DNA from: an uncultured Roseburia sp. | GTDB taxonomy: Bacteria; Bacillota; Clostridia; Lachnospirales; Lachnospiraceae | Length of the DNA stretch: 56,458 bases | Direction: 5' to 3' | Assembly (NCBI GenBank): GCA_910587865.1 | Contig: CAJUNX010000028.1 | Location: forward strand, 1 to 56,458 | Part shown: positions 40,712 to 48,784 of the stretch, piece by piece | Position numbering within the stretch: the first letter of the stretch is position 1 | How the letters are laid out: the number at the start of each line of letters is the position of its first letter | Program-made: the position numbers and the translations under genes | Notes under the pieces: generated by a model | The model's input: only the letters and a program-made list of their open reading frames with translations | The model's database searches: none | Told to the model about the DNA's origin: nothing

Positions 40712-41572
40712 ATGACAGTACAGCAACTGACTGACAGAATAAAGGAAAAGACAGGCGTGAACCTGCCGCCCGATCAGACCTGCGACCAGCTGATGACCGG
40801 CGATCCGGGGATGGAAGTAAAAAAGATCGGTTGTACCTTTATGGCGACCGTGGATGTGATTCGCGAGGCGGCTGCGCAGGGTGTGAATGTGATTATCACA
40901 CATGAACCGACCTGGTTTACCGGGGCGGATCAGACCGGCTGGATAGAGCAGGATGCGGTTTATCAGGAGAAGCGCAGACTCCTGGAGGAGAATCGGATTG
41001 CGGTCTGGCGGTTTCACGATCACATGCATATCGGGCATACGGACGAGATCTATACGGGATTCGACCGGGAGTTCGGCTGGGGAAAATACCACGTTGAAAT
41101 CACAAATGCAGAAAAATATGGCGAGACGGATCCTGCAAAGGCAGAATTCTGGAAACATTTCGGTGCGGTCTATGAACTGCCGGAGACGACGCTGCAGGAG
41201 CTGTGCGGGTTCTTTAAGGAAAGAGCAGGCATGGATGTCGTGCAGATCGTCGGCAGACCGGATATGCCGGTGCGCCGCGTGTCGGTCCTGGTCGGAGGCG
41301 GAAGCCTGGGACTCGGACGCGAGGAAGCTCCGATGATTCAGATGGACCGTGAACAGATCGATGTCGTGATCTGCGGGGATATCACGGAGTGGACGCTGTC
41401 CGCCTATGTACGGGATGCGGCGGCGCTCGGGAAGAATAAGGGAATGCTGGTGCTCGGACATGAGCGCAGCGAGGAGTGGGGCATGAAGTACCTGCCCGAC
41501 TGGCTCGCGCCGATTGCGGACGGGATACCGGCGGTATTTCTGGACGCGGGGGAGCCGTTTACTTATCTGTGA
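40712..41572 (+). CDS. Nif3-like dinuclear metal centre protein
   Basis: Seen: VDVIREAAAQGVNVIITHEP with the His-x-P metal ligand, FHDHMHIGHTDEIY, VGGGSLG and a C-terminal GDITEW and LVLGHERSEEWG, the usual positions of metal-binding residues in Nif3/YqfO-like proteins (often annotated as GTP cyclohydrolase 1 type 2-like). 286 residues. AGAGGT precedes the ATG. Function of the family is unsettled. It follows the esterase by 50 bases and may be co-transcribed. The 41573-41676 stretch before the convergent gene shows no clear terminator. Confidence 0.8.
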   Translation: MTVQQLTDRIKEKTGVNLPPDQTCDQLMTGDPGMEVKKIGCTFMATVDVIREAAAQGVNVIITHEPTWFTGADQTGWIEQDAVYQEKRRLLEENRIAVWRFHDHMHIGHTDEIYTGFDREFGWGKYHVEITNAEKYGETDPAKAEFWKHFGAVYELPETTLQELCGFFKERAGMDVVQIVGRPDMPVRRVSVLVGGGSLGLGREEAPMIQMDREQIDVVICGDITEWTLSAYVRDAAALGKNKGMLVLGHERSEEWGMKYLPDWLAPIADGIPAVFLDAGEPFTYL

Positions 41573-41676
41573 GTGTAAATCAGGAAGAGCGGCACGGTCC
41601 GGCATGTACTCTGCGCGGAAACGGATCTTTCATCAATGTGTACATGCCGGCTGTTCACGGCAGAATCGCTGTGGTG

Positions 41677-42654
41677 TCAGCGGGCGGAGCGTGTCTCTAT
41701 GATTTTCTGGATAACAGTGACATCCGTCTCAAGCTCTTTGGCAATTGCTGCGGCGCTTTTTCCGTGCTGCAGCTTTTTCTGTACCATTTGTTCCAGCAGA
41801 TCCTGTCTGCCCCTGTCAAAACCGGCCTGCTCGCCTCTGTCAAATCCAGCCTTTTCACCTTTATCAAAACCGGCCTTCTCCCCGTCCTCGTAGCCTTCCC
41901 GGTAGAGCGTCCTCATATGTTTTTTCTCGTCATATTCCGTCAGCAGCATGCCTGGCACCTCCGCTTTGTTTGACTGCAGGATATCAGTCAGAATTCCCCT
42001 TTGGATACAGGTGTCCATGGCCTTCACAATCGCTGCCTTCAGGGACATATTTCGGTCGAGGTTGTCATTGACTTCCGCGACGAATTCGGAATATTCCCAC
42101 AGGCGCCGGCATTTATCCGTCAGCTCTTTATTGTGTCCGCGGTTGATGTTAAACATCACGGCGCGGCACTCCAGGCAGCCGGTGCCGCGGCCTGTCTCAA
42201 AGGCGTCGGATAAAAACAGCTCTGTGCGGTCCGGCTGTTCCCTCCTGCCGTTGTAGAAGATGACGTACGCCGGCGCGGGCAGGCGCAGCAGCTTTGCCCC
42301 GTAGAGACTTTCCTTCTGGCGTGTGAGCAGCCCCTCATACTGATGCGTGAAGTAGATCAGGCCGCGCAGCGGCATGTTGGGCGAGTAGGTGCTCTGATGC
42401 TCATACAGGTTCAGCTGGTCGGAGACCATAAAGGAGAGATCGTTTTTCATCTTCATGAAAATCACGTCGTCTAAGGTAACGATCTCAAGGTCATCCGGAT
42501 TGCTGTAGGAGCTGCCGTTCACCGCGTTGTAGAGGGCGAGCAGATCCTTTTTGTCCTGGAAGAGAAAGCGAAACAGGCGGTCCTTGTATCTCCGGTTGAT
42601 CCGCAGTCTTTTCCAGAAGAAATTCTTCTGATACCAGGTTGTGTGTTTTGCCAC
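41677..42654 (-). CDS. Rpn/YhgA-like PD-(D/E)XK nuclease
   Basis: Seen: YKDRLFRFLFQDKKDLLALY at the start, VTLDDVIFMKMKNDLSFMVS, NLYEHQSTYSPNMPLRGLIY (D...E-x-Q catalytic region), PAYVIFYNG, and a C-terminal stretch of repeats (GFDKGEKAGFDRGEQAGFDR) before a final helix. 325 residues. Known: Rpn-type proteins are recombination-promoting or defence-associated nucleases and their C-terminal repeats vary in number. The ribosome binding site and ATG are clean. It is divergent from the DUF1835/DUF3658-like gene. Confidence 0.85.
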   Translation of the reverse strand: MAKHTTWYQKNFFWKRLRINRRYKDRLFRFLFQDKKDLLALYNAVNGSSYSNPDDLEIVTLDDVIFMKMKNDLSFMVSDQLNLYEHQSTYSPNMPLRGLIYFTHQYEGLLTRQKESLYGAKLLRLPAPAYVIFYNGRREQPDRTELFLSDAFETGRGTGCLECRAVMFNINRGHNKELTDKCRRLWEYSEFVAEVNDNLDRNMSLKAAIVKAMDTCIQRGILTDILQSNKAEVPGMLLTEYDEKKHMRTLYREGYEDGEKAGFDKGEKAGFDRGEQAGFDRGRQDLLEQMVQKKLQHGKSAAAIAKELETDVTVIQKIIETRSAR

Positions 42655-42833
42655 AGGCTTTCCTCCATTATACGTGTTTTTTTATTTTTTCTCAACCATT
42701 CCTGTCTGAAAAATTCCGGGATTTCCGAAAGAGTGATAGAATGATAGAATAAAAGAGAAGAAAGATTTATGGGATGATAATACTGCATAAATCGATCAAA
42801 TGCAATCTTTTTTATCTTACAGGGGGGAATCAT

Positions 42834-43583
42834 ATGGTTGAGATTTTGTTCGGATACAGCGAGGCGGAATCGTTTAAGGTGGCGAAACCAAGGAAGGAAT
42901 CAGAAAAGGTAATCTGCCTGGATGATCTGCTGGATATCGGCGATATCAGGCAGGCGCCGGACAGTACGTACCGGAAGGGGCTGATCTGCTCGCTCCGCGG
43001 GACGGACGCAGGGGAGCCCGGGGAGCGGAACAGGCTGGAAGCATTTATAAAAGCGGGGGAGCCGCTCCGCGTCTGGTACAGCGACAGTGCATATGCGCGA
43101 TGCGGGCTGTATGAGCTGTGCACACGGCTGACTCATTGCAGCAATCCGGTTTCAGCCGTAAAGCTGCCGGAGTACTGCGTGAAGGGGAATATCATTGTCA
43201 GCCACGGGAGCTGGCGCAACGTTTCCGCGGAACAGTTCAGGGAATTCCTGCCGTTTGAGAAGGAGCTGACCAGAAATGAGATCCGTATGTTTGCGGCGGA
43301 ATGGAAGGAGCTTGTGGAGGATAACAGCCCGCTGCGCGCGATGGTAAACGGCCGGCTCACCGGCGTGCCGGAGGATTTTTACGACTTTCTGATTTGGAAA
43401 CGGCTGGGCACGGAGCCGGTGAAAGAGGGGCGTCTGATCGGCGATCTGATCGGACTTTACCGGCTGGATATCGGGGATTACTGGTATACGGCGCGGATCG
43501 GACACTACATCAGAGAAGGAAAAATCCGGGTCGTGCAGGACGCGGAGCAGACGTATCAGAGAGTGATACGGATTCCTTCATGA
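42834..43583 (+). CDS. DUF1835/DUF3658-like protein
   Basis: Seen: N-terminal MVEILFGYSEAESFKVA and CLDDLLDIGDI, then LRVWYSDSAYARCGLYELC, and the C-terminal helical half (RLIGDLIGLYRLDIGDYWYT, ARIGHYIREGKIRVVQD) that resembles DUF3658. 249 residues from ATG 42834, 7 bases after AGGGGGG; the longer reading from 42774 has no ribosome binding site. Known: these two DUFs often occur together in Firmicutes; function unknown. Confidence 0.75.
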   Translation: MVEILFGYSEAESFKVAKPRKESEKVICLDDLLDIGDIRQAPDSTYRKGLICSLRGTDAGEPGERNRLEAFIKAGEPLRVWYSDSAYARCGLYELCTRLTHCSNPVSAVKLPEYCVKGNIIVSHGSWRNVSAEQFREFLPFEKELTRNEIRMFAAEWKELVEDNSPLRAMVNGRLTGVPEDFYDFLIWKRLGTEPVKEGRLIGDLIGLYRLDIGDYWYTARIGHYIREGKIRVVQDAEQTYQRVIRIPS

Positions 43584-43699
43584 AAAACGGATATATCTGA
43601 TCCGGTTGAGGACAGTGTTTCTGTATATCCCGGATAAAAATAAAGAGAAGCTGTTCTGGCAGAATGCCGCTTTCACAAGTGATCCAAGGAGAGATAATG

Positions 43700-44767
43700 A
43701 TGTATCATTCAATCAGGCCCGGCCAGACCTGGCTGGACACGGACGGAAACCGGATCCAGGCGCACGGCGGCAGCATTCTCGCCGTCGGCGATACCTTTTA
43801 CTGGTACGGGGAAAATAAAGAGAGAACCACCGGGGAAGATGAAATCTGGCACTGGGGCGTGCGCTGCTATTCTTCGAAGGATCTGTACAACTGGAAGAGC
43901 GAGGGGATCATCATCCCGCCAGAGCCGGATGATACGTCCTCCCCGCTGCACCCGTCGGCCATGATGGACCGGCCGCATATCCTGTATCATGAGAGGACAA
44001 AGACATTTGTCGCATGGTTAAAAATCATGGGAGAGCCGTCGGCGTTTGCGGTGCTTCGGTCGGACGATATTCTGGGCCCGTATGAGATGGTAAACCCTCG
44101 GGTGAATCCGTGCGGGCTGCAGGTTGGGGATTTTGATATTCAGGCGGATCCTGAAACGGGACGGGCATATCTGTTCAGTGAATGCCCGCATACCTGCATT
44201 TACAGCGTGGAGCTGAATGAGGAGTATACGGACGTTGTCGGAGCGTGTACAAGACATTTTCTGCACGACGGGCCGCCGTATGCGAGGGAGGCCCCGGCGC
44301 ATTTTATGCGGAACGGCGTTCACTATCTGATCACCTCCGGGACCACCGGTTATTACCCGAATCCGTCGGAGTCGGCTGCGGCATCGGACTGGCACGGACC
44401 GTATGTGGTACAGGGCAGCCCGCATGTGAAGGACCGCAGCAGAACCTCATTCGGATCACAGATTACATCCGTCTTCAGACATCCGGCAAAGCGCGATCTG
44501 TATATTGCGCTGGCAGACCGATGGAAGCCGGAGCTTGCCGCGCAGGAGGGAGAAGCGTTTGCCACGGGGGAATTTTATGACAGGATCCATGAGAAATTTC
44601 GAAAGATATTTGCCCCGGACAGCGATTTTGTCTTCACGGAAGAGGATGCGCGCGAGATGAAAATCAATGCTTCCGTCTCCGATTATGTGTGGCTGCCGCT
44701 GCGGTTTGAGGGGGAGCGGGTGCTGATTGACTGGAAGGATGAATGGAGGGTGGAAGATTATGAATGA
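43700..44767 (+). CDS. GH43-family glycosidase, GH43_24-like (exo-beta-1,3-galactanase type)
   Basis: Seen: TWLDTDGNRIQAHGGSILAV, GDTFYWYGENKE, RPHILYHERTKTFVAW, DFDIQADPETGRAYLFSE and EAPAHFMRNGVHYLITSGTT, the five-blade propeller pattern of the GH43_24-like group, with catalytic Glu expected in the EAPAHF stretch. 356 residues, no signal peptide. AAGGAGAG precedes ATG 43697/43700. Known: GH43_24 enzymes trim beta-1,3-galactan of arabinogalactan. The end overlaps the next GH43 gene by 8 bases. Inferred: cytosolic processing of imported oligosaccharides. Confidence 0.75.
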   Translation: MYHSIRPGQTWLDTDGNRIQAHGGSILAVGDTFYWYGENKERTTGEDEIWHWGVRCYSSKDLYNWKSEGIIIPPEPDDTSSPLHPSAMMDRPHILYHERTKTFVAWLKIMGEPSAFAVLRSDDILGPYEMVNPRVNPCGLQVGDFDIQADPETGRAYLFSECPHTCIYSVELNEEYTDVVGACTRHFLHDGPPYAREAPAHFMRNGVHYLITSGTTGYYPNPSESAAASDWHGPYVVQGSPHVKDRSRTSFGSQITSVFRHPAKRDLYIALADRWKPELAAQEGEAFATGEFYDRIHEKFRKIFAPDSDFVFTEEDAREMKINASVSDYVWLPLRFEGERVLIDWKDEWRVEDYE

Positions 44768-46151
44768 ATTCTGCAACCGGAGAAATCCGATCCTGCCGCT
44801 GGAGCATCACGTGCCGGACAGTGAGGCGCATGTGATGCCAGACGGAAAGCTCTATATCTACGGCAGCTATGACGACAGGGAGGACGTGTACTGCAGCGAG
44901 AAGTATCATGTGGTGTCCACGCCGGACCTGGAGCACTGGACGGTGCACGGCGTCTCCTTTGCGGGAGGGGATGTCCCGTGGTTCGGTGATCCGGACGCAC
45001 CGCATTATCCGGGGATCGACTGGACGCATCCGACGCCGTTTATACAGAAAATGCTGGCGGACATGGATCTTTCCGCGGATAAGGAAAAGTTTGAGAAAAA
45101 GGGGAATGAGCCGGATCCGCCGCTTTTGTTCGCGCCGGATGCCGTGTACCGGGACGGGAAATATTATCTCTATTTCTGTATGAAGGACGACAGCGAGGGT
45201 GTGGCGGTGTCCGACCGGCCGGAGGGGCCGTTCTGCGATCCGGTGCAGCTGCCCTGCGGAGGGATCGATCCGGCCGTTTTTATGGATGACGACGGGCAGG
45301 CGTATTATTACTGGGGACAGCTCTTCTCGCACGGGGTGCGGCTGAACCCGGACATGGTGTCCTTTGACAGGGATGCGGTGGTCGACGACCTCGTGACAGA
45401 GGAGGAGCATTTCTTCCACGAGGGCTCCTCGATGAGAAAGATCAGTGACACTTACTATTATGTCTATGCGGATATGGAGCGCGGAAAACCGACGGCGCTC
45501 GGGTACGCGACCGGGAAATCGCCGCTCGGGCCGTTTACCTACCGGGGAATCATCATCGACAATGACGGATGCGATCCGGCCAGCTGGAATAACCACGGTT
45601 CGATTGAGTGCGTGAACGGTCAGTGGTATGTCTTTTATCACCGCTGCAGCAGGGGGACGCAGGAGCACCGCAGACTCTGCATCGAGCCGATTCACATCAA
45701 CGCGGACGGGTCGATCGATGAGGTGAAGATGACCTCGCAGGGAGTCGGAGCACCCTTTGTGCCGGGGGAGACGATCATGGGCTATCAGGCATGCGGGCTT
45801 CGCGGAAGCGCATATATTGATGCGGATGAGCGGTACGGCGAAAAACTGACCCATATTTCCGATGGGGACGAGGCGGTCTTTTGCTATGTAAAAAGCGAAC
45901 ATGGATTTCGCGGAATTACGGTATCGTGCCGCGGAACCGGGACTATTGAGGCGTACTTAGACGGCGTGCGGGCCGGGACGGTTGAGATCAGCCGGGACGG
46001 TGCGAAGGAGGCAGCTTCGGACGGATGCTTTTTCGCGGAATTTCCGGATCCGGGCTGCGGGAAATGTGCGACGGACGGCACAGGCTGTGAGCTTATGCTT
46101 CGTTTTTTAAATCCGGACGGGCTGGAGGTTCTGGAGCTCGCGCTCAGCTGA
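44760..46151 (+). CDS. GH43-family glycosidase with C-terminal beta-sandwich (arabinofuranosidase/xylosidase type)
   Basis: Seen: SEAHVMPDGKLYIYGSYDDR with the catalytic base Asp region, FAPDAVYRDGKYYLYFCMKD, GGIDPAVFMDDDGQAYYYWG (pKa-modulating Asp), HEGSSMRKISDTYYYVYADM (acid Glu) and NNHGSIECVNGQWYVFYHR. A C-terminal CBM6-like sandwich follows from about residue 340. 464 residues, no signal peptide. Start ATG 44760 lies within the end of the first GH43 gene. Known: removes arabinose or xylose from side chains. The decayed GH43 at 9870-10521 shares the same local motifs. Confidence 0.8.
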   Translation: MNEFCNRRNPILPLEHHVPDSEAHVMPDGKLYIYGSYDDREDVYCSEKYHVVSTPDLEHWTVHGVSFAGGDVPWFGDPDAPHYPGIDWTHPTPFIQKMLADMDLSADKEKFEKKGNEPDPPLLFAPDAVYRDGKYYLYFCMKDDSEGVAVSDRPEGPFCDPVQLPCGGIDPAVFMDDDGQAYYYWGQLFSHGVRLNPDMVSFDRDAVVDDLVTEEEHFFHEGSSMRKISDTYYYVYADMERGKPTALGYATGKSPLGPFTYRGIIIDNDGCDPASWNNHGSIECVNGQWYVFYHRCSRGTQEHRRLCIEPIHINADGSIDEVKMTSQGVGAPFVPGETIMGYQACGLRGSAYIDADERYGEKLTHISDGDEAVFCYVKSEHGFRGITVSCRGTGTIEAYLDGVRAGTVEISRDGAKEAASDGCFFAEFPDPGCGKCATDGTGCELMLRFLNPDGLEVLELALS

Positions 46152-46237
46152 CGGGCCGCGGCTCTGCGCCGGGTAACATACAGATGACCTGCGGCGGATC
46201 TGGGACGGGCCGCGGACGACGTAGAAATGAGGAAATG

Positions 46238-47992
46238 ATGAAGGTGGGAAAAAAACACAGACTGATCTGGTGGCTGGGAATGATCACGGGGATTCTTTTG
46301 TGTGCATTTTCCGCCTTTTTTTTCCGTTTCGGGATCGCGAGCATCGAAAATCTGACCGGGCAGGAGATCGAAAACCGCAGCGCGCTCTTAAAGCTGAATA
46401 TCGGCTATGTCAATCAGTCATTAGATTCCATTGAGAGCTATCTGTATCAGTATTTTATCGATTCGGAGGCAGTGGTCCGGCTGGAGACCGGGGGCAGCGA
46501 GACGCAGATGTTTATGGCAAAACAGGAGATCGTGAATGCACTGTCAAAGATTTCCGGGTGGAATGAATCTCTGCAGTTTTTATTTTTTTTCGTGCCGGGA
46601 GACGAGGAACCGCTGTTTGTCCGGGTGACGGCCGGGCGGGGCATGGTGCTTACGGACGATGCGCTGGAAACGCAGATCCGGGATTATATCAGCGGCTGCT
46701 ATGAGAAGGGGAAAGCGCCCGGAAAAGGATATCTGCTGGTGAAGGAGGGACAGGAGGGGTATCTGATCCGCTTCTATAAAATCCGAAACAGCTATATCGG
46801 CATGTGCATTAACGGGGATACTGTGCTTGAGCCGTTAGAGGAGCTGACAGCGGATTATGACTGCATGGCGTTTATCTGTGACCTGGACGGGACTGTGATT
46901 TCCGCCACGGAGGATCTCTGCGGCACCGTCGATATCTCGCAGAACGGCGCGTTTGTGAACCTGAACGGGGAAACGTATCTGCAGCTGAGCCATCTGTCAA
47001 AAGAGCGCGATTTTTACATCGGAACCTGGACGAAGCCGGCTGCCTTAAGAAATCAGATGCAGGAGATCCGCCGTCTGATCCTGGTCTTCATCGCGGGTCT
47101 TCTGCTGTATATGACGATATCGTCATTTGTCGTGCAGAGAGCTCTGTATCAGCCGGTCCGGCAGATGGAGACCGCGATGAAGCGGGTCGGGGACGGTGAG
47201 TGGGATTATGTGGTAAAAAGCGACAGCATCGTCGCAGAGTACGACAATATGCTCCACAATTTTAACGACATGGTCTCTGAAATTAAAAATCTGAAGATCG
47301 ATAATTATGAAAAGGCTCTGGATATCCAGAAGTCGTATCTGCAGTATCTCCAGATGCAGGTGAATCCGCATTTTTATCTGAATGCGTTAAATATCATCTA
47401 CTCTCTGGCGCAGATGAAACATTATGCGCTGATTCAGGAGATGACCATGAGTCTGGTGGAGTACTCGCGCTATATGTTCCGCTCGCCGGAACAGCTTGTG
47501 ACCGTACAGCAGGAGATGGAGCATGTGGAGCATTATATGAAAATCCAGCAGATGCGGTTTCCTGACCGGATCGTGTTTACGGCAGAGATCAGCGCCGAGG
47601 TGGAGGATGCGCTCATCCCTCCGTTTGTCATACAGAGCTTTGTGGAGAACAGCATCAAATACGCGGTGAATTTTGAGCAGCACAATGTCTGTTCCATCCG
47701 GGGAAAGATCGTGGAGAGCCATGGGGAGCTCTATGTGCTGATCGAGGTGCGGGATAACGGGAAGGGATACCAGGAGGAGGTACTTGAGCTCTTAAGAAAC
47801 GACGCGGACGCGGATGCATCCGGGAAATATGTGGGGATCCGGAATGTGAAGCAGCGGCTGGCTCTTGTGTTTGGCGATGCGGCGCGGGTGATTCTGAAAA
47901 ACGAGGACGGCGCGGTGGCTCTGATTTTTCTGCCGCTGCGCTGGCAGGAGGATGAGACGGATGGGGACATACACGATACTGCTGGTGGATGA
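46238..47992 (+). CDS. YesM-type sensor histidine kinase
   Basis: Seen: two membrane helices (WWLGMITGILLCAFSAFFF near the start and LILVFIAGLLLYMTISSFVV near residue 285) flank an extracytoplasmic sensor. HAMP follows (MKRVGDGEWDYV), then the LytS/YesM phosphorylation motif YLQMQVNPHFYLNALNII and HATPase_c motifs (FVIQSFVENSIKYA, VRDNGKGY, GIRNVKQRL). About 585 residues. GAGG precedes ATG 46235/46238. Known: YesM kinases pair with AraC-type regulators to control sugar uptake and glycosidase genes. Overlaps the regulator gene. Confidence 0.9.
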   Translation: MKVGKKHRLIWWLGMITGILLCAFSAFFFRFGIASIENLTGQEIENRSALLKLNIGYVNQSLDSIESYLYQYFIDSEAVVRLETGGSETQMFMAKQEIVNALSKISGWNESLQFLFFFVPGDEEPLFVRVTAGRGMVLTDDALETQIRDYISGCYEKGKAPGKGYLLVKEGQEGYLIRFYKIRNSYIGMCINGDTVLEPLEELTADYDCMAFICDLDGTVISATEDLCGTVDISQNGAFVNLNGETYLQLSHLSKERDFYIGTWTKPAALRNQMQEIRRLILVFIAGLLLYMTISSFVVQRALYQPVRQMETAMKRVGDGEWDYVVKSDSIVAEYDNMLHNFNDMVSEIKNLKIDNYEKALDIQKSYLQYLQMQVNPHFYLNALNIIYSLAQMKHYALIQEMTMSLVEYSRYMFRSPEQLVTVQQEMEHVEHYMKIQQMRFPDRIVFTAEISAEVEDALIPPFVIQSFVENSIKYAVNFEQHNVCSIRGKIVESHGELYVLIEVRDNGKGYQEEVLELLRNDADADASGKYVGIRNVKQRLALVFGDAARVILKNEDGAVALIFLPLRWQEDETDGDIHDTAGG

Positions 47993-48731
47993 CGAGGAGC
48001 TGGCGCTGGCCGGGATGGAAAACGGTGTGAACTGGGCGTCGCTCGGTATTGATCACATTTACAAGGCTGACAGCATGGGAAGCGCGGTGCGGGTCATAGA
48101 AAGACATCCGGTCGATATCATGGTAAGCGATATCGAGATGCCGGGGGGCAGCGGCCTTGAACTGATCCGCTGGGTGAGGGAGCATTATCCGGAGATCGTC
48201 AGCATTTTCTATACCTGTCATGCGGAATTTTCTTACTGTCAGGATGCGATCCGCATGGGGGCGGCGGATTATGTATTAAAGCCGATCCCTTACGACGAGC
48301 TGGAGGAGATCATAAAAAAGGGCATCCTTTCGGTACAGAAGCAGAAGGACACGAAAAACCTGGAGACGATCTGGGGAGAGCTCACCAAAACGCCGGAAAC
48401 GGATTCACCGGTCGACATTGTGAAACGGATCATCACGGAACATATTCAGGTGGAGCTTTCGCGGGAAGAACTCGCAAAGCAGGTGTACATGAGCCCGGAC
48501 TATCTGACGAAGCTGTTTCGGAAGGAGACGGGCATGTCTTTAAGCGATTATATCATTCAGAAACGGATCTCGATCGCAAAGCAGCTGCTCGCCACGACCG
48601 GTTTAAGCATGGTGGAGATCTCCCGGCGGACGGGATTTTCCTATTCGTCTTATTTTACAAGGATTTTTAAAAAGAAAACAGGGATGACGCCGCAGCAGTA
48701 CCGGGAATCGCTGCAGCAGAAGCCGGAATGA
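47961..48731 (+). CDS. YesN-type response regulator (receiver plus AraC domain)
   Basis: Seen: receiver with ILLVDDEELALAGM, phospho-acceptor Asp in DIMVSDIEMPGG and Lys in DYVLKPIPYDE. The C-terminal AraC double helix-turn-helix follows (LAKQVYMSPDYLTKLFRKET, DYIIQKRISIAKQLL, ISRRTGFSYSSYFTRIFKKK). 257 residues, shorter than many YesN proteins because the linker is brief. It starts inside the kinase gene at ATG 47961. Inferred: activates the flanking GH43 and GH78 genes. Confidence 0.9.
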   Translation: MGTYTILLVDDEELALAGMENGVNWASLGIDHIYKADSMGSAVRVIERHPVDIMVSDIEMPGGSGLELIRWVREHYPEIVSIFYTCHAEFSYCQDAIRMGAADYVLKPIPYDELEEIIKKGILSVQKQKDTKNLETIWGELTKTPETDSPVDIVKRIITEHIQVELSREELAKQVYMSPDYLTKLFRKETGMSLSDYIIQKRISIAKQLLATTGLSMVEISRRTGFSYSSYFTRIFKKKTGMTPQQYRESLQQKPE

Positions 48732-48784
48732 CGGATGCAGGGGACACAGGCGTCTTCTCACGGACGCGCTGGAAGGAGGAAGAG

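Noticed and set aside
44664..45902. 412-codon open frame on the minus strand
   Set aside because: It lies opposite the GH43 genes in a GC-rich region, has His/Arg-rich composition without any domain, and no ribosome binding site. It is a shadow of the real gene.
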